DNA of 18,440 nucleotides from Bacteroidota bacterium (GTDB lineage Bacteria; Bacteroidota; Bacteroidia; Bacteroidales; UBA932), in NCBI GenBank assembly GCA_009778375.1, contig WRJW01000211.1:1-18440 (forward strand), in the 5' to 3' direction. The position numbers were made by a program, and so were the translations under genes. Position 1 is the first letter of the stretch; the number at the start of each line of letters is the position of its first letter. Below the pieces are notes generated by a model. The model worked only from the letters and a program-made list of their open reading frames with translations. It was not told where the DNA came from and ran no database searches. Of this stretch, positions 1-7,410 are shown piece by piece.

Positions 1-212
1 GGCATCCCGATACTGATGTAGCTGGCCAAATCCTTTCGCTCTAATTTAGCCACCTCCGAAGCTTCGGGAACACGAACAATAACCTTGCTCTCCATTTCCC
101 GCAATTGCGTTGTTACCATAAAGAAAAACAACAACATAAAAATCACGTCGGGCAACGAAGCCGTATTAATAGCGGGCATTCCGCCCTTTCCTTTTCTTAC
201 AAATTTTGCCAT
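1..212 (-). CDS. exbD: ExbD/TolR-family biopolymer transport protein (C-terminus beyond left edge)
   Basis: Only the first 70 residues lie in the window; the gene runs off the left edge. A short basic N-terminus (MAKFVRKGKGG) is followed by one membrane segment with the ExbD pattern LPDVIFMLLFFFMVTT. D22 sits where ExbD and TolR carry the proton-conducting aspartate. After the helix comes the start of the periplasmic domain (KVIVRVPEA). In the family, ExbD works with ExbB as a proton-driven motor that energises TonB, or, in TolQR form, the cell envelope. This is the second ExbD of the cluster, 16 nt after the stop of the first, with an unusually clear Shine-Dalgarno sequence before its ATG. 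No tonB gene is visible; it may lie further left. The family call is firm. Which of the two ExbD copies pairs with which partner is not knowable here. Confidence 0.9.
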   Translation of the reverse strand, partial: MAKFVRKGKGGMPAINTASLPDVIFMLLFFFMVTTQLREMESKVIVRVPEASEVAKLERKDLASYISIGM

Positions 213-218
213 AATAAA

Positions 219-224
219 CCTCCT
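219..224 (-). promoter_or_regulatory. Strong ribosome binding site of the second exbD
   Basis: The minus strand reads AGGAGG, 6 nt before the ATG at 212. It matches the anti-Shine-Dalgarno sequence fully. Most starts in this window have no such site, which is usual for Bacteroidota, so this one stands out and fixes the start of the left-edge exbD. Confidence 0.6.
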
Positions 225-228
225 GTTA

Positions 229-822
229 TTAACGTCTTTTTTGTTGTTGTCCTCCAATATCCTTGGGTTCTGCCTCGGAAATGTTAGAGGGAATACAGTC
301 GCGCACTACTTTTTGCTGTGCTTCATCCGTCAAAGCAATATATACTTTACCAAAATGTCGCATGGAAAAATCATCACGCACTTCGTTATATGCTTTTACC
401 AATTCGTTTTGCACCCTTAAATAGGCATCATAACTGGTTCCGCGGTCGTTTTGCAGAGATACAACGCCCTTAGAAACGGGAAAAGGACCAAAGTTTTCGA
501 TCTCTTTGATCTCTCTTTCGGGAAGATTTGGATTGTCAACCGGGTTTAAGATAAATTCTTTAACCTTATCTTTCAACTGGCTGATATCAATTGGCTGCCC
601 TCCTGCAGAGATACGATCGTTCAAATTGATCATCACCACCAAAATGTTTCGACGGTTTATCTCTACTTTCTCCTGCTGTTGGTTCTCGTCGGGCATCTCT
701 GGCAAACGGCGCTGCAATCCGGCATCAACGTCCATGGTAGTGGTTACCAAAAAGAAGATAAGCATCAGAAAGGCAATGTCGGCCATGGAGCCTGCATTAA
801 TTTCACCTGCTGGTTTTGCCAT
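229..822 (-). CDS. exbD: ExbD/TolR-family biopolymer transport protein, long form
   Basis: This 197-residue protein has a short cytoplasmic N-terminus (MAKPAGEINAGS) and one membrane helix at about residues 13-29 (MADIAFLMLIFFLVTTT). D15 sits at the position of the proton-path aspartate of ExbD. The rest is periplasmic. It is longer than a typical ExbD (about 140 residues). The extra part lies in the second half (about residues 85-180, rich in Asn, Glu and Lys), and the tail is charged and Gln-rich (GGQQQKRR). The expected role is a stator subunit that, with ExbB, uses the proton-motive force to drive outer-membrane transport. It starts 13 nt after the 138-residue membrane protein and is followed by another exbD. 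The family is certain; the role of the long periplasmic part is unknown. Confidence 0.93.
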   Translation of the reverse strand: MAKPAGEINAGSMADIAFLMLIFFLVTTTMDVDAGLQRRLPEMPDENQQQEKVEINRRNILVVMINLNDRISAGGQPIDISQLKDKVKEFILNPVDNPNLPEREIKEIENFGPFPVSKGVVSLQNDRGTSYDAYLRVQNELVKAYNEVRDDFSMRHFGKVYIALTDEAQQKVVRDCIPSNISEAEPKDIGGQQQKRR

Positions 823-835
823 AACAATTTCTTGA

Positions 836-1252
836 TTAACGGTTTCTAATAGAAGCCAACACAGAGCCTCCTAAAACAGATAACAGCGCAATAGCCAGTA
901 AGAAGTAGGTAGCAATCAGTCCGGTATCGATAATTTTTAAGGTTTGTGCCTTAGGGGGATCGGGCTTCATGGCAGTAGAGATTGTTTGGTCCCCGGAAGA
1001 AAGAAGAAAGGCCAAACCGAACAACACGACAATAAAGCCGATGCTAACGGCCATTTTCCTTAACATCTTTGGATTGGAGGCAATATTGAACAAAGGGGTC
1101 AGGAGCAGCAAGACAATACCTAAAGCCAAGACGATATAGCCCCACACTAAAAGAGTGCCCACTCTTTCGTCTTTTGCCATCCAAAAGTAGACCAGCACCA
1201 CGGCAGTAACTGCAAATATGAGATATATTAATATATTGAGTAATTTTTTCAT
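836..1252 (-). CDS. Uncharacterised four-helix membrane protein in the exb cluster
   Basis: A 138-residue hydrophobic protein with four predicted membrane helices: about residues 5-24, 33-54, 67-85 and 108-130. A short polar loop at about 88-105 (SSGDQTISTAMKPDPPKAQT) separates helices three and four. I see no enzyme motif and no named family. It lies between exbB (25 nt upstream) and the first exbD (13 nt downstream), on the same strand, so it is almost surely made together with the motor proteins. Similar small membrane proteins sit at this place in other Bacteroidota exb clusters, from memory. An accessory or assembly subunit of the ExbB/ExbD complex is an inference from position only. Confidence 0.85.
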   Translation of the reverse strand: MKKLLNILIYLIFAVTAVVLVYFWMAKDERVGTLLVWGYIVLALGIVLLLLTPLFNIASNPKMLRKMAVSIGFIVVLFGLAFLLSSGDQTISTAMKPDPPKAQTLKIIDTGLIATYFLLAIALLSVLGGSVLASIRNR

Positions 1253-1277
1253 CTGAATAACGATTTTACAGAAAAAC

Positions 1278-2018
1278 TTACTTTTGGGATTTGGACAGAA
1301 TATCTACCATGGAGATAGAGGCGTCTTCCATATCTATAACAATAGAGTCGATTTTAGAAACAAGGAAGTTATAAAAGAATTGGAGAATAATGGCTACGAC
1401 CAAACCGCCGATAGTGGTAATCAAGGCTACTTTCATACCGCCGGCCACAATATTGGGAGAAATATCTCCGGCTTTTTGGATAGCGTCAAAAGCGCCTACC
1501 ATACCGATTACTGTTCCCAAAAACCCCAACATGGGCGCTACGGCAATAAAGAGCTGGATCCAGGAGAGTCCTTTTTCCAATTGACTCATTTGAACAGAAC
1601 CGTACGATACAATCGATTTTTCTACTACTTCCATACCTTGGTCCATTCTGAGCAATCCCTGATAAAAAATACTGGCCACCGGTCCGCGTGTAGTACGACA
1701 GACCTCTTTGGCCTCTTCTACGCCGCCGCTGGCAAAGGCATCTTCTATTTTGTTCAGTAGTTTCTTTGAATTGGTGGTAGCCAAAGAGAGGTAGATAATA
1801 CGCTCAATAGCAAGGGCTAGACCAATAATCAAACAGAGGAGGATGACGGCCATGAATGCGGGGCCTCCGTCAATAAACTGAGTCTTCAATTGTTGATGAA
1901 TTGGTTCTCCGGACGAAGCGGACATAAGGTCTGCCGAACTGGTTACCTGAGCAACTGCATACTGAGCCGAAATGCCAAAAAAGCCAAGTACGGCTAAGAT
2001 CATGAAAAGTTTTTTCAT
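1278..2018 (-). CDS. exbB: MotA/TolQ/ExbB proton channel family protein
   Basis: This 246-residue protein has the ExbB layout. An N-terminal signal-like helix (residues 1-23, ending AVAQ) is followed by a short periplasmic stretch and a first core helix at about 53-77 (AFMAVILLCLIIGLALAIERI). Next come a cytoplasmic loop and two core helices with the family signature FIAVAPMLGFLGTVIGMVGAF and the later LITTIGGLVVAIILQFFYNFL. ExbB forms the channel ring around ExbD and turns proton flow into motion that energises TonB-type outer-membrane transport. It is the first gene of the cluster exbB, membrane protein, exbD, exbD. The 74-nt leader between tRNA-Ser and the ATG is very A+T-rich. I could not find a convincing promoter in it, so read-through from the tRNA or from ansA is possible. 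Confidence 0.95.
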   Translation of the reverse strand: MKKLFMILAVLGFFGISAQYAVAQVTSSADLMSASSGEPIHQQLKTQFIDGGPAFMAVILLCLIIGLALAIERIIYLSLATTNSKKLLNKIEDAFASGGVEEAKEVCRTTRGPVASIFYQGLLRMDQGMEVVEKSIVSYGSVQMSQLEKGLSWIQLFIAVAPMLGFLGTVIGMVGAFDAIQKAGDISPNIVAGGMKVALITTIGGLVVAIILQFFYNFLVSKIDSIVIDMEDASISMVDILSKSQK

Positions 2019-2092
2019 AAAGTTTTTGTGATTAAGTGGTTTAACAATTATTTTTTTAATTTATTTAAAATCATTTACTTACATATATTTTG

Positions 2093-2180
2093 CGGAGAGG
2101 GCGGGATTCGAACCCGCGGAGCCCTTTTGGAGCTCACACACTTTCCAGGCGTGCGCCTTAGACCACTCGGCCACCTCTCC
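2093..2180 (-). tRNA. tRNA-Ser, anticodon GGA
   Basis: The minus strand folds as a class II tRNA of 88 nt. The acceptor stem GGAGAGG pairs with CCTCTCC, the D arm is GCCGAGTGGTCTAAGGC, and the anticodon stem CACGC/GTGTG carries loop CTGGAAA (anticodon GGA, reading UCC and UCU). A long variable arm (GAGC...GCTC) and the T arm GCGGG-TTCGAAT-CCCGC follow. The discriminator base is G, as expected for serine tRNAs. The 3' CCA is not encoded (the DNA continues CA after the discriminator). The gene lies 50 nt after ansA and 74 nt before exbB on the same strand. A weak -7-like element, TATTTTAG at 2186-2193, leaves almost no room for a leader, so co-transcription with ansA is as likely as an own promoter. 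Confidence 0.96.
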
Positions 2181-2230
2181 CTCTCCTAAAATACCGCGCA
2201 ATGTACGCAAAATTTTTTATATACCTGCTA

Positions 2231-3262
2231 CTAAATTGTAATTTCTCCCCTTAGATTTTGGTTGATCATTTCCGTAATAATTTTATTATCACTAAATTGA
2301 CCTGTTAATAATATCATCTTTGCCACGGCGGCTTCGGTGGTAATATCGTGTCCGCTGAGTACGCCGACCTCCTTAAGCCTTATGCCGGTAGCATAAGTTT
2401 CCATGGCTACGCTGCCGGCATAGCATTGGCTCACGTTGTAGACCAGGATGCCTTTTTCAATCGCTTGTTGCAAAGCCCGGATCAACCAGGAGAGGGTGGG
2501 GGCGTTGCCGGATCCGTAGGTTTCTAAAATAATTGCCCTGAGTCCGGGTATGGATAAGATACCCCTGACTGTTTTTTCTTGAATGCCCGGAAATAATTTG
2601 AGGATAGCCAAATCACAGCAAACATGGGTATGAATTTTCAAAGGCCTGTTCCAACTTTTGGGGTAACGGATAAAACTGTGGTTGTATTTTATATGGATGC
2701 CTGCTTCGGCTAAGGGAGGATAGTTTGGCGAGAGAAAAGCCTTGAACTGTTCGGCGTTGTATTTGGTGGTTCGGTTACCGCGAAAAAGTTGACTTTCGAA
2801 AAAAATAGAGACTTCCGGCACTTGCGGCCTCCCATCCGGGCCTTTAGCGGCGGCAATTTCTACGGCAGAAATAAAATTTTCTTTGCCGTCTGTACGCAAT
2901 ATGCCAATGGGGAGCTGGCTGCCGGTTAAGATGACGGGCTTTTCTAAATCTTCCAGCATAAAACTCAGGGCAGAAGCTGTATAAGCCATAGTGTCTGTTC
3001 CCATCAGCACTACAAAACCATCGTATAAGTGGTAGTGTTCCCGAACGGTTTCGGCCAATTGTACCCAAAAGTCAGGCATAATATCGGAAGAGTCTACTAA
3101 GGGCTCAAAAGAAAGGGTGTCTAATTGGTAGTCGAATTTTTGGAGATCAGGCACTTCTTGTGTGATTTGCAAGAAGTTAAAAGGCATTAACGTCCCACTT
3201 TTTGGGTCATGTTTCATGCCAATTGTGCCTCCGGTATAGATGATCAGAATCTTGGGTCTCAT
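2231..3262 (-). CDS. ansA: L-asparaginase, type I (cytoplasmic)
   Basis: Hydrolyses L-asparagine to aspartate and ammonia. The 343-residue protein carries both active-site blocks of the family: YTGGTIG near the N-terminus, with nucleophile T13, and MGTDTMAYTASAL, with the catalytic T89-D90 pair. The C-terminal domain has the pattern ILETYGSGNAP that is typical of type I enzymes. There is no signal peptide, in line with the cytoplasmic AnsA form rather than the periplasmic AnsB form. Length is as expected (E. coli AnsA is 338 residues). It begins 12 nt after the tatD stop, so it is probably in the same transcript, and it is followed by tRNA-Ser. No Shine-Dalgarno sequence is evident. Confidence 0.96.
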   Translation of the reverse strand: MRPKILIIYTGGTIGMKHDPKSGTLMPFNFLQITQEVPDLQKFDYQLDTLSFEPLVDSSDIMPDFWVQLAETVREHYHLYDGFVVLMGTDTMAYTASALSFMLEDLEKPVILTGSQLPIGILRTDGKENFISAVEIAAAKGPDGRPQVPEVSIFFESQLFRGNRTTKYNAEQFKAFLSPNYPPLAEAGIHIKYNHSFIRYPKSWNRPLKIHTHVCCDLAILKLFPGIQEKTVRGILSIPGLRAIILETYGSGNAPTLSWLIRALQQAIEKGILVYNVSQCYAGSVAMETYATGIRLKEVGVLSGHDITTEAAVAKMILLTGQFSDNKIITEMINQNLRGEITI

Positions 3263-3274
3263 GGAGGCACAAAG

Positions 3275-4045
3275 TTAAGAGATATTGAATAATGAACAAG
3301 CGTTTTGGGTGGTAATGCAGGCGATTTCTTCGTAAGGCTTTTCCAAGATTTCCGATAATCGCTGGGCAATAAACGAAAGGTAAGCGCTCTCGTTGCGTTG
3401 GCCTCTGTGGGGGACGGGAGTAAGCCAGGGGGCGTCGGTTTCGAGAAGGAAGAAAGAGGGGTCGATTTTGGCCACCGTTTGGGCTAACCCTGCGTTTTTG
3501 TAGGTCAGTACCCCTCCGATTCCAATCTTAAAAGTTCCACATTTTTGCAATTGCCTGAACTGTTGATAATTCCCCGAAAAAGCATGAAATACCCCCCTGA
3601 TGTTGAGGCTGCGCCTGAGATAAAGGAGTTCGAAAAGTTTGTCAAAGGCACTCCGGCTGTGGATAATTACCGGCAAGTTGTAATGAGCGGCCCATTCAAG
3701 CTGGCGCTCAAATGCTTCACATTGTTGTTTTATAAACTCTTGACTCCAATAACCATCTATGCCGACTTCGCCTATGGCAATAAAAGAGGTATCTTTGAGT
3801 TGTTGTTCCAAAAAATCAAGTTCGCTTTCATAATCCGTAGATACTGAGGTGGGATGTAGACCGATAGCAGGCAGGCAAAAATGGGGGAATGCGGCTGAGG
3901 TACGCATCAGGGCGGAATGGGTTTCTGCATCAATACCCGGTAAAATAATGTATTGTACATCTGCTTGAATGGATCGCTCTACTACTTGTTGTCGGTCCAA
4001 ATCAAAGGCATCTGTATATAAATGGCAATGGGTGTCGATCAGCAT
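3275..4045 (-). CDS. tatD: TatD-family metal-dependent deoxyribonuclease/hydrolase
   Basis: A 256-residue TIM-barrel amidohydrolase. The metal ligands of the TatD family can be seen in order: H6 and H8 in DTHCHLY, E93 in AIGEVGID, H129 in VIIHSRS, H154 in GVFHAFSG and D204 in LETDAPWLTP. TatD proteins of E. coli have 3'-5' exonuclease activity on DNA and take part in DNA repair or fragment clearance. For most homologues the substrate is unproven. The ATG overlaps the dprA stop by 7 nt (ATGCTGA), which suggests translational coupling of two proteins that both deal with DNA. The length is normal for the family. Confidence 0.93.
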   Translation of the reverse strand: MLIDTHCHLYTDAFDLDRQQVVERSIQADVQYIILPGIDAETHSALMRTSAAFPHFCLPAIGLHPTSVSTDYESELDFLEQQLKDTSFIAIGEVGIDGYWSQEFIKQQCEAFERQLEWAAHYNLPVIIHSRSAFDKLFELLYLRRSLNIRGVFHAFSGNYQQFRQLQKCGTFKIGIGGVLTYKNAGLAQTVAKIDPSFFLLETDAPWLTPVPHRGQRNESAYLSFIAQRLSEILEKPYEEIACITTQNACSLFNIS

Positions 4046-5136
4046 GAAACGCAGTATTGGTTTTGATGAATGCGTTTAATACTTCCTTTAATAATCAGGC
4101 GCATAAGTCGTGCAGAGAGTTCCGGCAGGGGGATACCGCTTGTCCGGTAGAGTTGGTCTATTGAACAGGGGCCCTGTTCAAGGGTTTGCAGGAGTCCGGC
4201 ATCTAAAAGGTCTTTTTCACCTGTATTAGAAGAGGCTTGAGGTAGGGAGGGCGTCCAACCTAATTGCTGTTCGATATCTTCTACCTTATTCACCAAAGTA
4301 GCCCTTTGTTCCCGGATCAGGGCGTTGCACCCTCGAGAACAGGGATCGTTCCATCTTCCGGGCGTTGCCATCACTTCGCGGTCGTAAGATTGGGCGATTT
4401 CGGCGGTAGTGAGGGCCCCTCCGGTTTCCCTGGATTCGATTACCAATACCCCATCGGCCAAGCCGGCAATAATCCGGTTGCGTTTGAGAAAATTGGCTTT
4501 GGTGATGGTAGTTTTAGAGGGGAAATCGCTGATGCAGGCCCCATGTTCCACAATTTTTTGGGCGGTAGCTGAATGTTGGGCCGGTTGGATGTGGTCCAAA
4601 CCAAAGCCAAAAACGGCTATGGTAGGCAGGCCTGCCTCTAAAGCAGCACGGTGGGCGGCAATGTCTATTCCATAAGCCAATCCGCTGATAATGGTGCAGT
4701 AATCTCCTCTTGCGGCTAATTTTTTGATGATTTGTGCGGTGACTTGGAGTCCGTAGGGAGTTGCATTGCGGGTACCTACCACGGCTAAGGCTTTGGGTGG
4801 AGAGAGTGTGGCCGGACCGCGCTGGTAAAGAATAACGGGAGCATCCGGACAATGGAAGAGGCGTTTGGGATAGGTCGGGTCGTGAATGGTGTGGGTTTTG
4901 ATTCCCTGTTTATGTGTCCAATTAATCTCGTTGTCAGCATCTTGCAGGTTTTGTTTTGACAATAGGCGGCTGGTAATAGCGAGGGCCATTCCGGTAGCCA
5001 TAGATAAAGAAGTTGCCGTTTGTTTGAATATTTCTGAAGCCGTACCAAAATGATCGGTCAAGGCACGGGCAACGCCGCCGCGATAGCGGAGGGCTAAGTT
5101 TAAGGCCGTAAGGTATAAAAGTTCGTCGCCGCTCAT
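4039..5136 (-). CDS. dprA: DNA-processing protein DprA
   Basis: DprA binds incoming single-stranded DNA and loads RecA on it during natural transformation. The 365-residue protein has three parts. First is an N-terminal helical, helix-hairpin-helix-like region (about 1-70). Second is a Rossmann-like core with VVGTRNATPYG (about 119-129), ISGLAYGIDIAAHRAAL (about 150-166), FLKRNRIIAGLADGVLVIES (about 216-235) and GGALTTAEIA. Third is a C-terminal winged-helix domain (about 305-365). All expected blocks are intact. It lies 16 nt after queA with a GGAG-containing stretch before the ATG, and overlaps tatD by 7 nt. The gene is widespread in bacteria not known to be competent, so it does not by itself prove transformability. 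Confidence 0.95.
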   Translation of the reverse strand: MSGDELLYLTALNLALRYRGGVARALTDHFGTASEIFKQTATSLSMATGMALAITSRLLSKQNLQDADNEINWTHKQGIKTHTIHDPTYPKRLFHCPDAPVILYQRGPATLSPPKALAVVGTRNATPYGLQVTAQIIKKLAARGDYCTIISGLAYGIDIAAHRAALEAGLPTIAVFGFGLDHIQPAQHSATAQKIVEHGACISDFPSKTTITKANFLKRNRIIAGLADGVLVIESRETGGALTTAEIAQSYDREVMATPGRWNDPCSRGCNALIREQRATLVNKVEDIEQQLGWTPSLPQASSNTGEKDLLDAGLLQTLEQGPCSIDQLYRTSGIPLPELSARLMRLIIKGSIKRIHQNQYCVSC

Positions 5137-5152
5137 CTTCCCGCTCCTTTTC

Positions 5153-6202
5153 CTATATTATTAACATGGCGTCGCCGTATGCTCCAAATCGGTAGCCCTC
5201 TTTTAAGGCTACCTGATAGGCATTCATTACATGGTCAAATCCTCCAAAGGCTGTTACTGACATCAGCATGGTGGAGCTTGGGAGTTGAAAATTGGTGATT
5301 AGGGTGTCGGGTATGCTGAATTCGTAGGGAGGGAAAATGAATTTATTGGTCCAACCCGTAAAGGGTTTGATCTCTTTTCTTGTAGTTACCGGTGTTTCGA
5401 TACCCCTGAGTACCGTTACGCCAACGGCGACAACGCGGTGTCCGGCTGCTTTGGTGGCATTGATTAGGTTGGCGCTTTCTTCCGAAATTATCACCGATTC
5501 GGAGTCCATTTTATGTTTGGAGAGGTCTTCTACATCAATGGTGCGAAAATGTCCCAAACCCATGTGCAAGGTAATTTCGGTTTTCTCTACTCCTTTTATT
5601 TCTAATCGTTTAAACAGTTCTCTGCTAAAATGAAGGCCCGCAGCAGGGGCTGCTACGGCGCCTTCGTGTTTGGCATAGATGGTTTGGTATCGATCCGAAT
5701 CAATATGTTCCACTTTTTTGCGTATCCATTTGGGCAGAGGCATTTCGCCAAGTTTATAAAGAGTATGCTTAAAACTTTCGTAGCTGCCGTCGTATAAAAA
5801 GCGGAGCGTGCGGCCTCTGGAGGTGGTATTGTCGATTACTTCGGCCACCAAAGCGTCGTTTTCTCCAAAATAGAGTTTGTTCCCGATCCGGATTTTGCGG
5901 GCCGGATCTACCAAAACGTCCCAAAGGCGTTGTTCCTTATTGAGCTCCCTTAACAGGAACACCTCGATTTCGGCTCCGGTTTTTTCTTTGTTTCCGTACA
6001 AACGGGCGGGAAATACCTTGGTGTTGTTGAGGATCAACAAGTCTTTTTCGTCTAAAAATTGCACCAAATCTTTAAAGATGTGGTGTTGAATGGCTCCTGT
6101 TTGGCGATCGATCACCATCAGTCGTGATTCGTCCCTAAATTTGGTGGGATATTTGGCAATGTTTTCCTGATTGAGGTTGAACTTAAACTGAGCGAGTTTC
6201 AT
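5153..6202 (-). CDS. queA: S-adenosylmethionine:tRNA ribosyltransferase-isomerase
   Basis: Transfers and rearranges the ribosyl part of S-adenosylmethionine onto 7-aminomethyl-7-deazaguanine in tRNA, giving epoxyqueuosine. This is a late step of queuosine synthesis. The 349-residue protein fits the Bacteroidota form. Conserved blocks are YPTKFRDESRLMV near the start, FNDTK-like ILNNTKVFPARLYG (about 57-70), AAPAAGLHFSREL (about 184-196), HMGLGHFRTIDVEDLSKHKM (about 213-232) and the end GYRFGAYGDAML. The block usually written VGTT reads VGVT here (about 260-263), a mild deviation. The gene starts 51 nt after truB, whose TAA is followed directly by an in-frame TGA. No clear promoter is seen in that A+T-rich gap. 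Confidence 0.96.
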   Translation of the reverse strand: MKLAQFKFNLNQENIAKYPTKFRDESRLMVIDRQTGAIQHHIFKDLVQFLDEKDLLILNNTKVFPARLYGNKEKTGAEIEVFLLRELNKEQRLWDVLVDPARKIRIGNKLYFGENDALVAEVIDNTTSRGRTLRFLYDGSYESFKHTLYKLGEMPLPKWIRKKVEHIDSDRYQTIYAKHEGAVAAPAAGLHFSRELFKRLEIKGVEKTEITLHMGLGHFRTIDVEDLSKHKMDSESVIISEESANLINATKAAGHRVVAVGVTVLRGIETPVTTRKEIKPFTGWTNKFIFPPYEFSIPDTLITNFQLPSSTMLMSVTAFGGFDHVMNAYQVALKEGYRFGAYGDAMLII

Positions 6203-6253
6203 TATAATGGGATTGTAACTTTAATTATACGATAAAAAACGAAAAAAGTTTCA

Positions 6254-6985
6254 TTAATGTCCAAAAATTTTTGTAAAATCTTCCATCGTGACAGATCGGT
6301 CAAGCATAAAAGAACCGTTTTGGCTTCGTATCAAGTCGGTTAAGTGGGCGCCGCTACCTAAGGTCAAGCCTAAGTCTCGAGCAAGAGCACGGATATAGGT
6401 TCCTTTGCTGCATCGGATTTGTACCACCAAGTCCGGGAGTCTGTATTGCAGCAGATGAGCGGCATAAATTTCTATGGACGCAGGTTTAAGGGGGGCTTGA
6501 ACGCCCGAACGCGCCCATTCGTAGGCACGAGCCCCATCCACAATCTTGGCAGAAAATTGAGGAGGCATTTGATCTTGAGGTCCGATCATGCTTTCCAGCG
6601 CTTTTTCTACTGCTGCCCGGGTAATATGGTCGTACGGATAGATATGGTCAATCTCTTTTTCTAAATCAAAACAGGGCGTAGTCGCCCCCAGACGAATAGA
6701 GGCAATATACTCTTTTTCCTGAGCTTGTAAAGATTCTACCGCTTTGGTTGCCTTGCCAATGCAAATCAGCAGGATGCCGGTAGCCAAGGGGTCTAAGGTG
6801 CCTGCATGACCTACTTTGAGGTTTTTGAGTTTCCATTCTTTCTGGAGGGTAAATTTGATTTTTCGGACGGCGTCGGCAGAGGTCCAGCCATAAGGTTTAT
6901 TTAACGACAAAACAATGCCTTCGGGAGACGACTCGGGCGTTACTCCCTCCCATTCGGGCAGTATGGGTTTTTGAATAATTAACAT
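6254..6985 (-). CDS. truB: tRNA pseudouridine(55) synthase TruB
   Basis: Makes pseudouridine at position 55 in the T loop of tRNAs. The 243-residue protein has the TruB opening LSLNKPYGWTSADAVRKIK and the catalytic motif GHAGTLDPLATGILL with nucleophile D65. It also has the substrate-binding blocks QMPPQFSAKIVDGARAYEWAR (about 138-158) and CSKGTYIRALARDLG (about 193-207). It is complete and lacks only the C-terminal PUA-type extension found in some longer TruB proteins. The ATG overlaps the rpiB stop by 7 nt, so translation is probably coupled. It is followed by queA, another tRNA-modification gene, 51 nt downstream. Confidence 0.96.
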   Translation of the reverse strand: MLIIQKPILPEWEGVTPESSPEGIVLSLNKPYGWTSADAVRKIKFTLQKEWKLKNLKVGHAGTLDPLATGILLICIGKATKAVESLQAQEKEYIASIRLGATTPCFDLEKEIDHIYPYDHITRAAVEKALESMIGPQDQMPPQFSAKIVDGARAYEWARSGVQAPLKPASIEIYAAHLLQYRLPDLVVQIRCSKGTYIRALARDLGLTLGSGAHLTDLIRSQNGSFMLDRSVTMEDFTKIFGH

Positions 6986-7410
6986 GGAATCTTTTTTACC
7001 CTTGTCAGGTGCCGTCCCCTCTCAAAAGAGGTGTTTAAAAAGGTATCTACAATTTCCAGAGACGTATCAAGGTTAATGAACCTCGCAGGTAAAGTGCAGA
7101 TATTAGCATCGTTATGCTGTCTGGCAAGTGCAGCAATCTCTGTTGTCCAGCAAAGGGCCGCCCGTATACCCTGATGTTTGTTAAGGGTCATAACCATACC
7201 ATTACCGCTACCGCAGAGGGCAACGCCTGCACAGACCTCTCCCTGTTCCACGGCCAAAGCCAAGGGATGGGCCACGTCGGGATAATCCATACTTTGGCTG
7301 TTGCAAGTTCCAAAATCTGCAACTTCATAGCCTTGATTTACAAGTTGTTTTTTTATTTCTTCCTTAAAAGCAAAGCCGGCGTGATCGGCAGCAACTCCTA
7401 TTGTTTTCAT
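6979..7410 (-). CDS. rpiB: Ribose-5-phosphate isomerase B
   Basis: Interconverts ribose 5-phosphate and ribulose 5-phosphate in the pentose phosphate pathway. The 143-residue protein has the RpiB motifs AADHAGF (residues 7-13), MDYPDVAHPLA (about 41-51), ALCGSGNGM with the catalytic C66, NKHQGIRAALC (about 77-87) and RQHNDANI with H99. Length is normal. The start codon overlaps the stop codon of the RND pump gene in the sequence ATGA, and its own stop overlaps truB by 7 nt. A central-metabolism gene is thus tied to an efflux operon upstream and to a tRNA-modification gene downstream. Some RpiB relatives act on allose or galactose 6-phosphate, but the residues seen fit the Bacteroidota RpiB type. 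Confidence 0.95.
   Translation of the reverse strand: MKTIGVAADHAGFAFKEEIKKQLVNQGYEVADFGTCNSQSMDYPDVAHPLALAVEQGEVCAGVALCGSGNGMVMTLNKHQGIRAALCWTTEIAALARQHNDANICTLPARFINLDTSLEIVDTFLNTSFERGRHLTRVKKIPC

Noticed and set aside
1284..1760. 158-residue open frame on the plus strand
   Set aside because: It lies wholly antisense to exbB, has no membrane, signal or family pattern, and the exbB frame has clear conserved motifs.
2019..2092. Promoter or terminator in the A+T-rich gap between tRNA-Ser and exbB
   Set aside because: No full TAnnTTTG element with a spaced TTTG, and no stem-loop followed by a T run, was found; the A+T richness alone is not enough.
6203..6253. Separate promoter for queA in the truB-queA gap
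   Set aside because: The gap is A+T-rich, but no consensus-like -7/-33 pair was found; read-through from truB is simpler.
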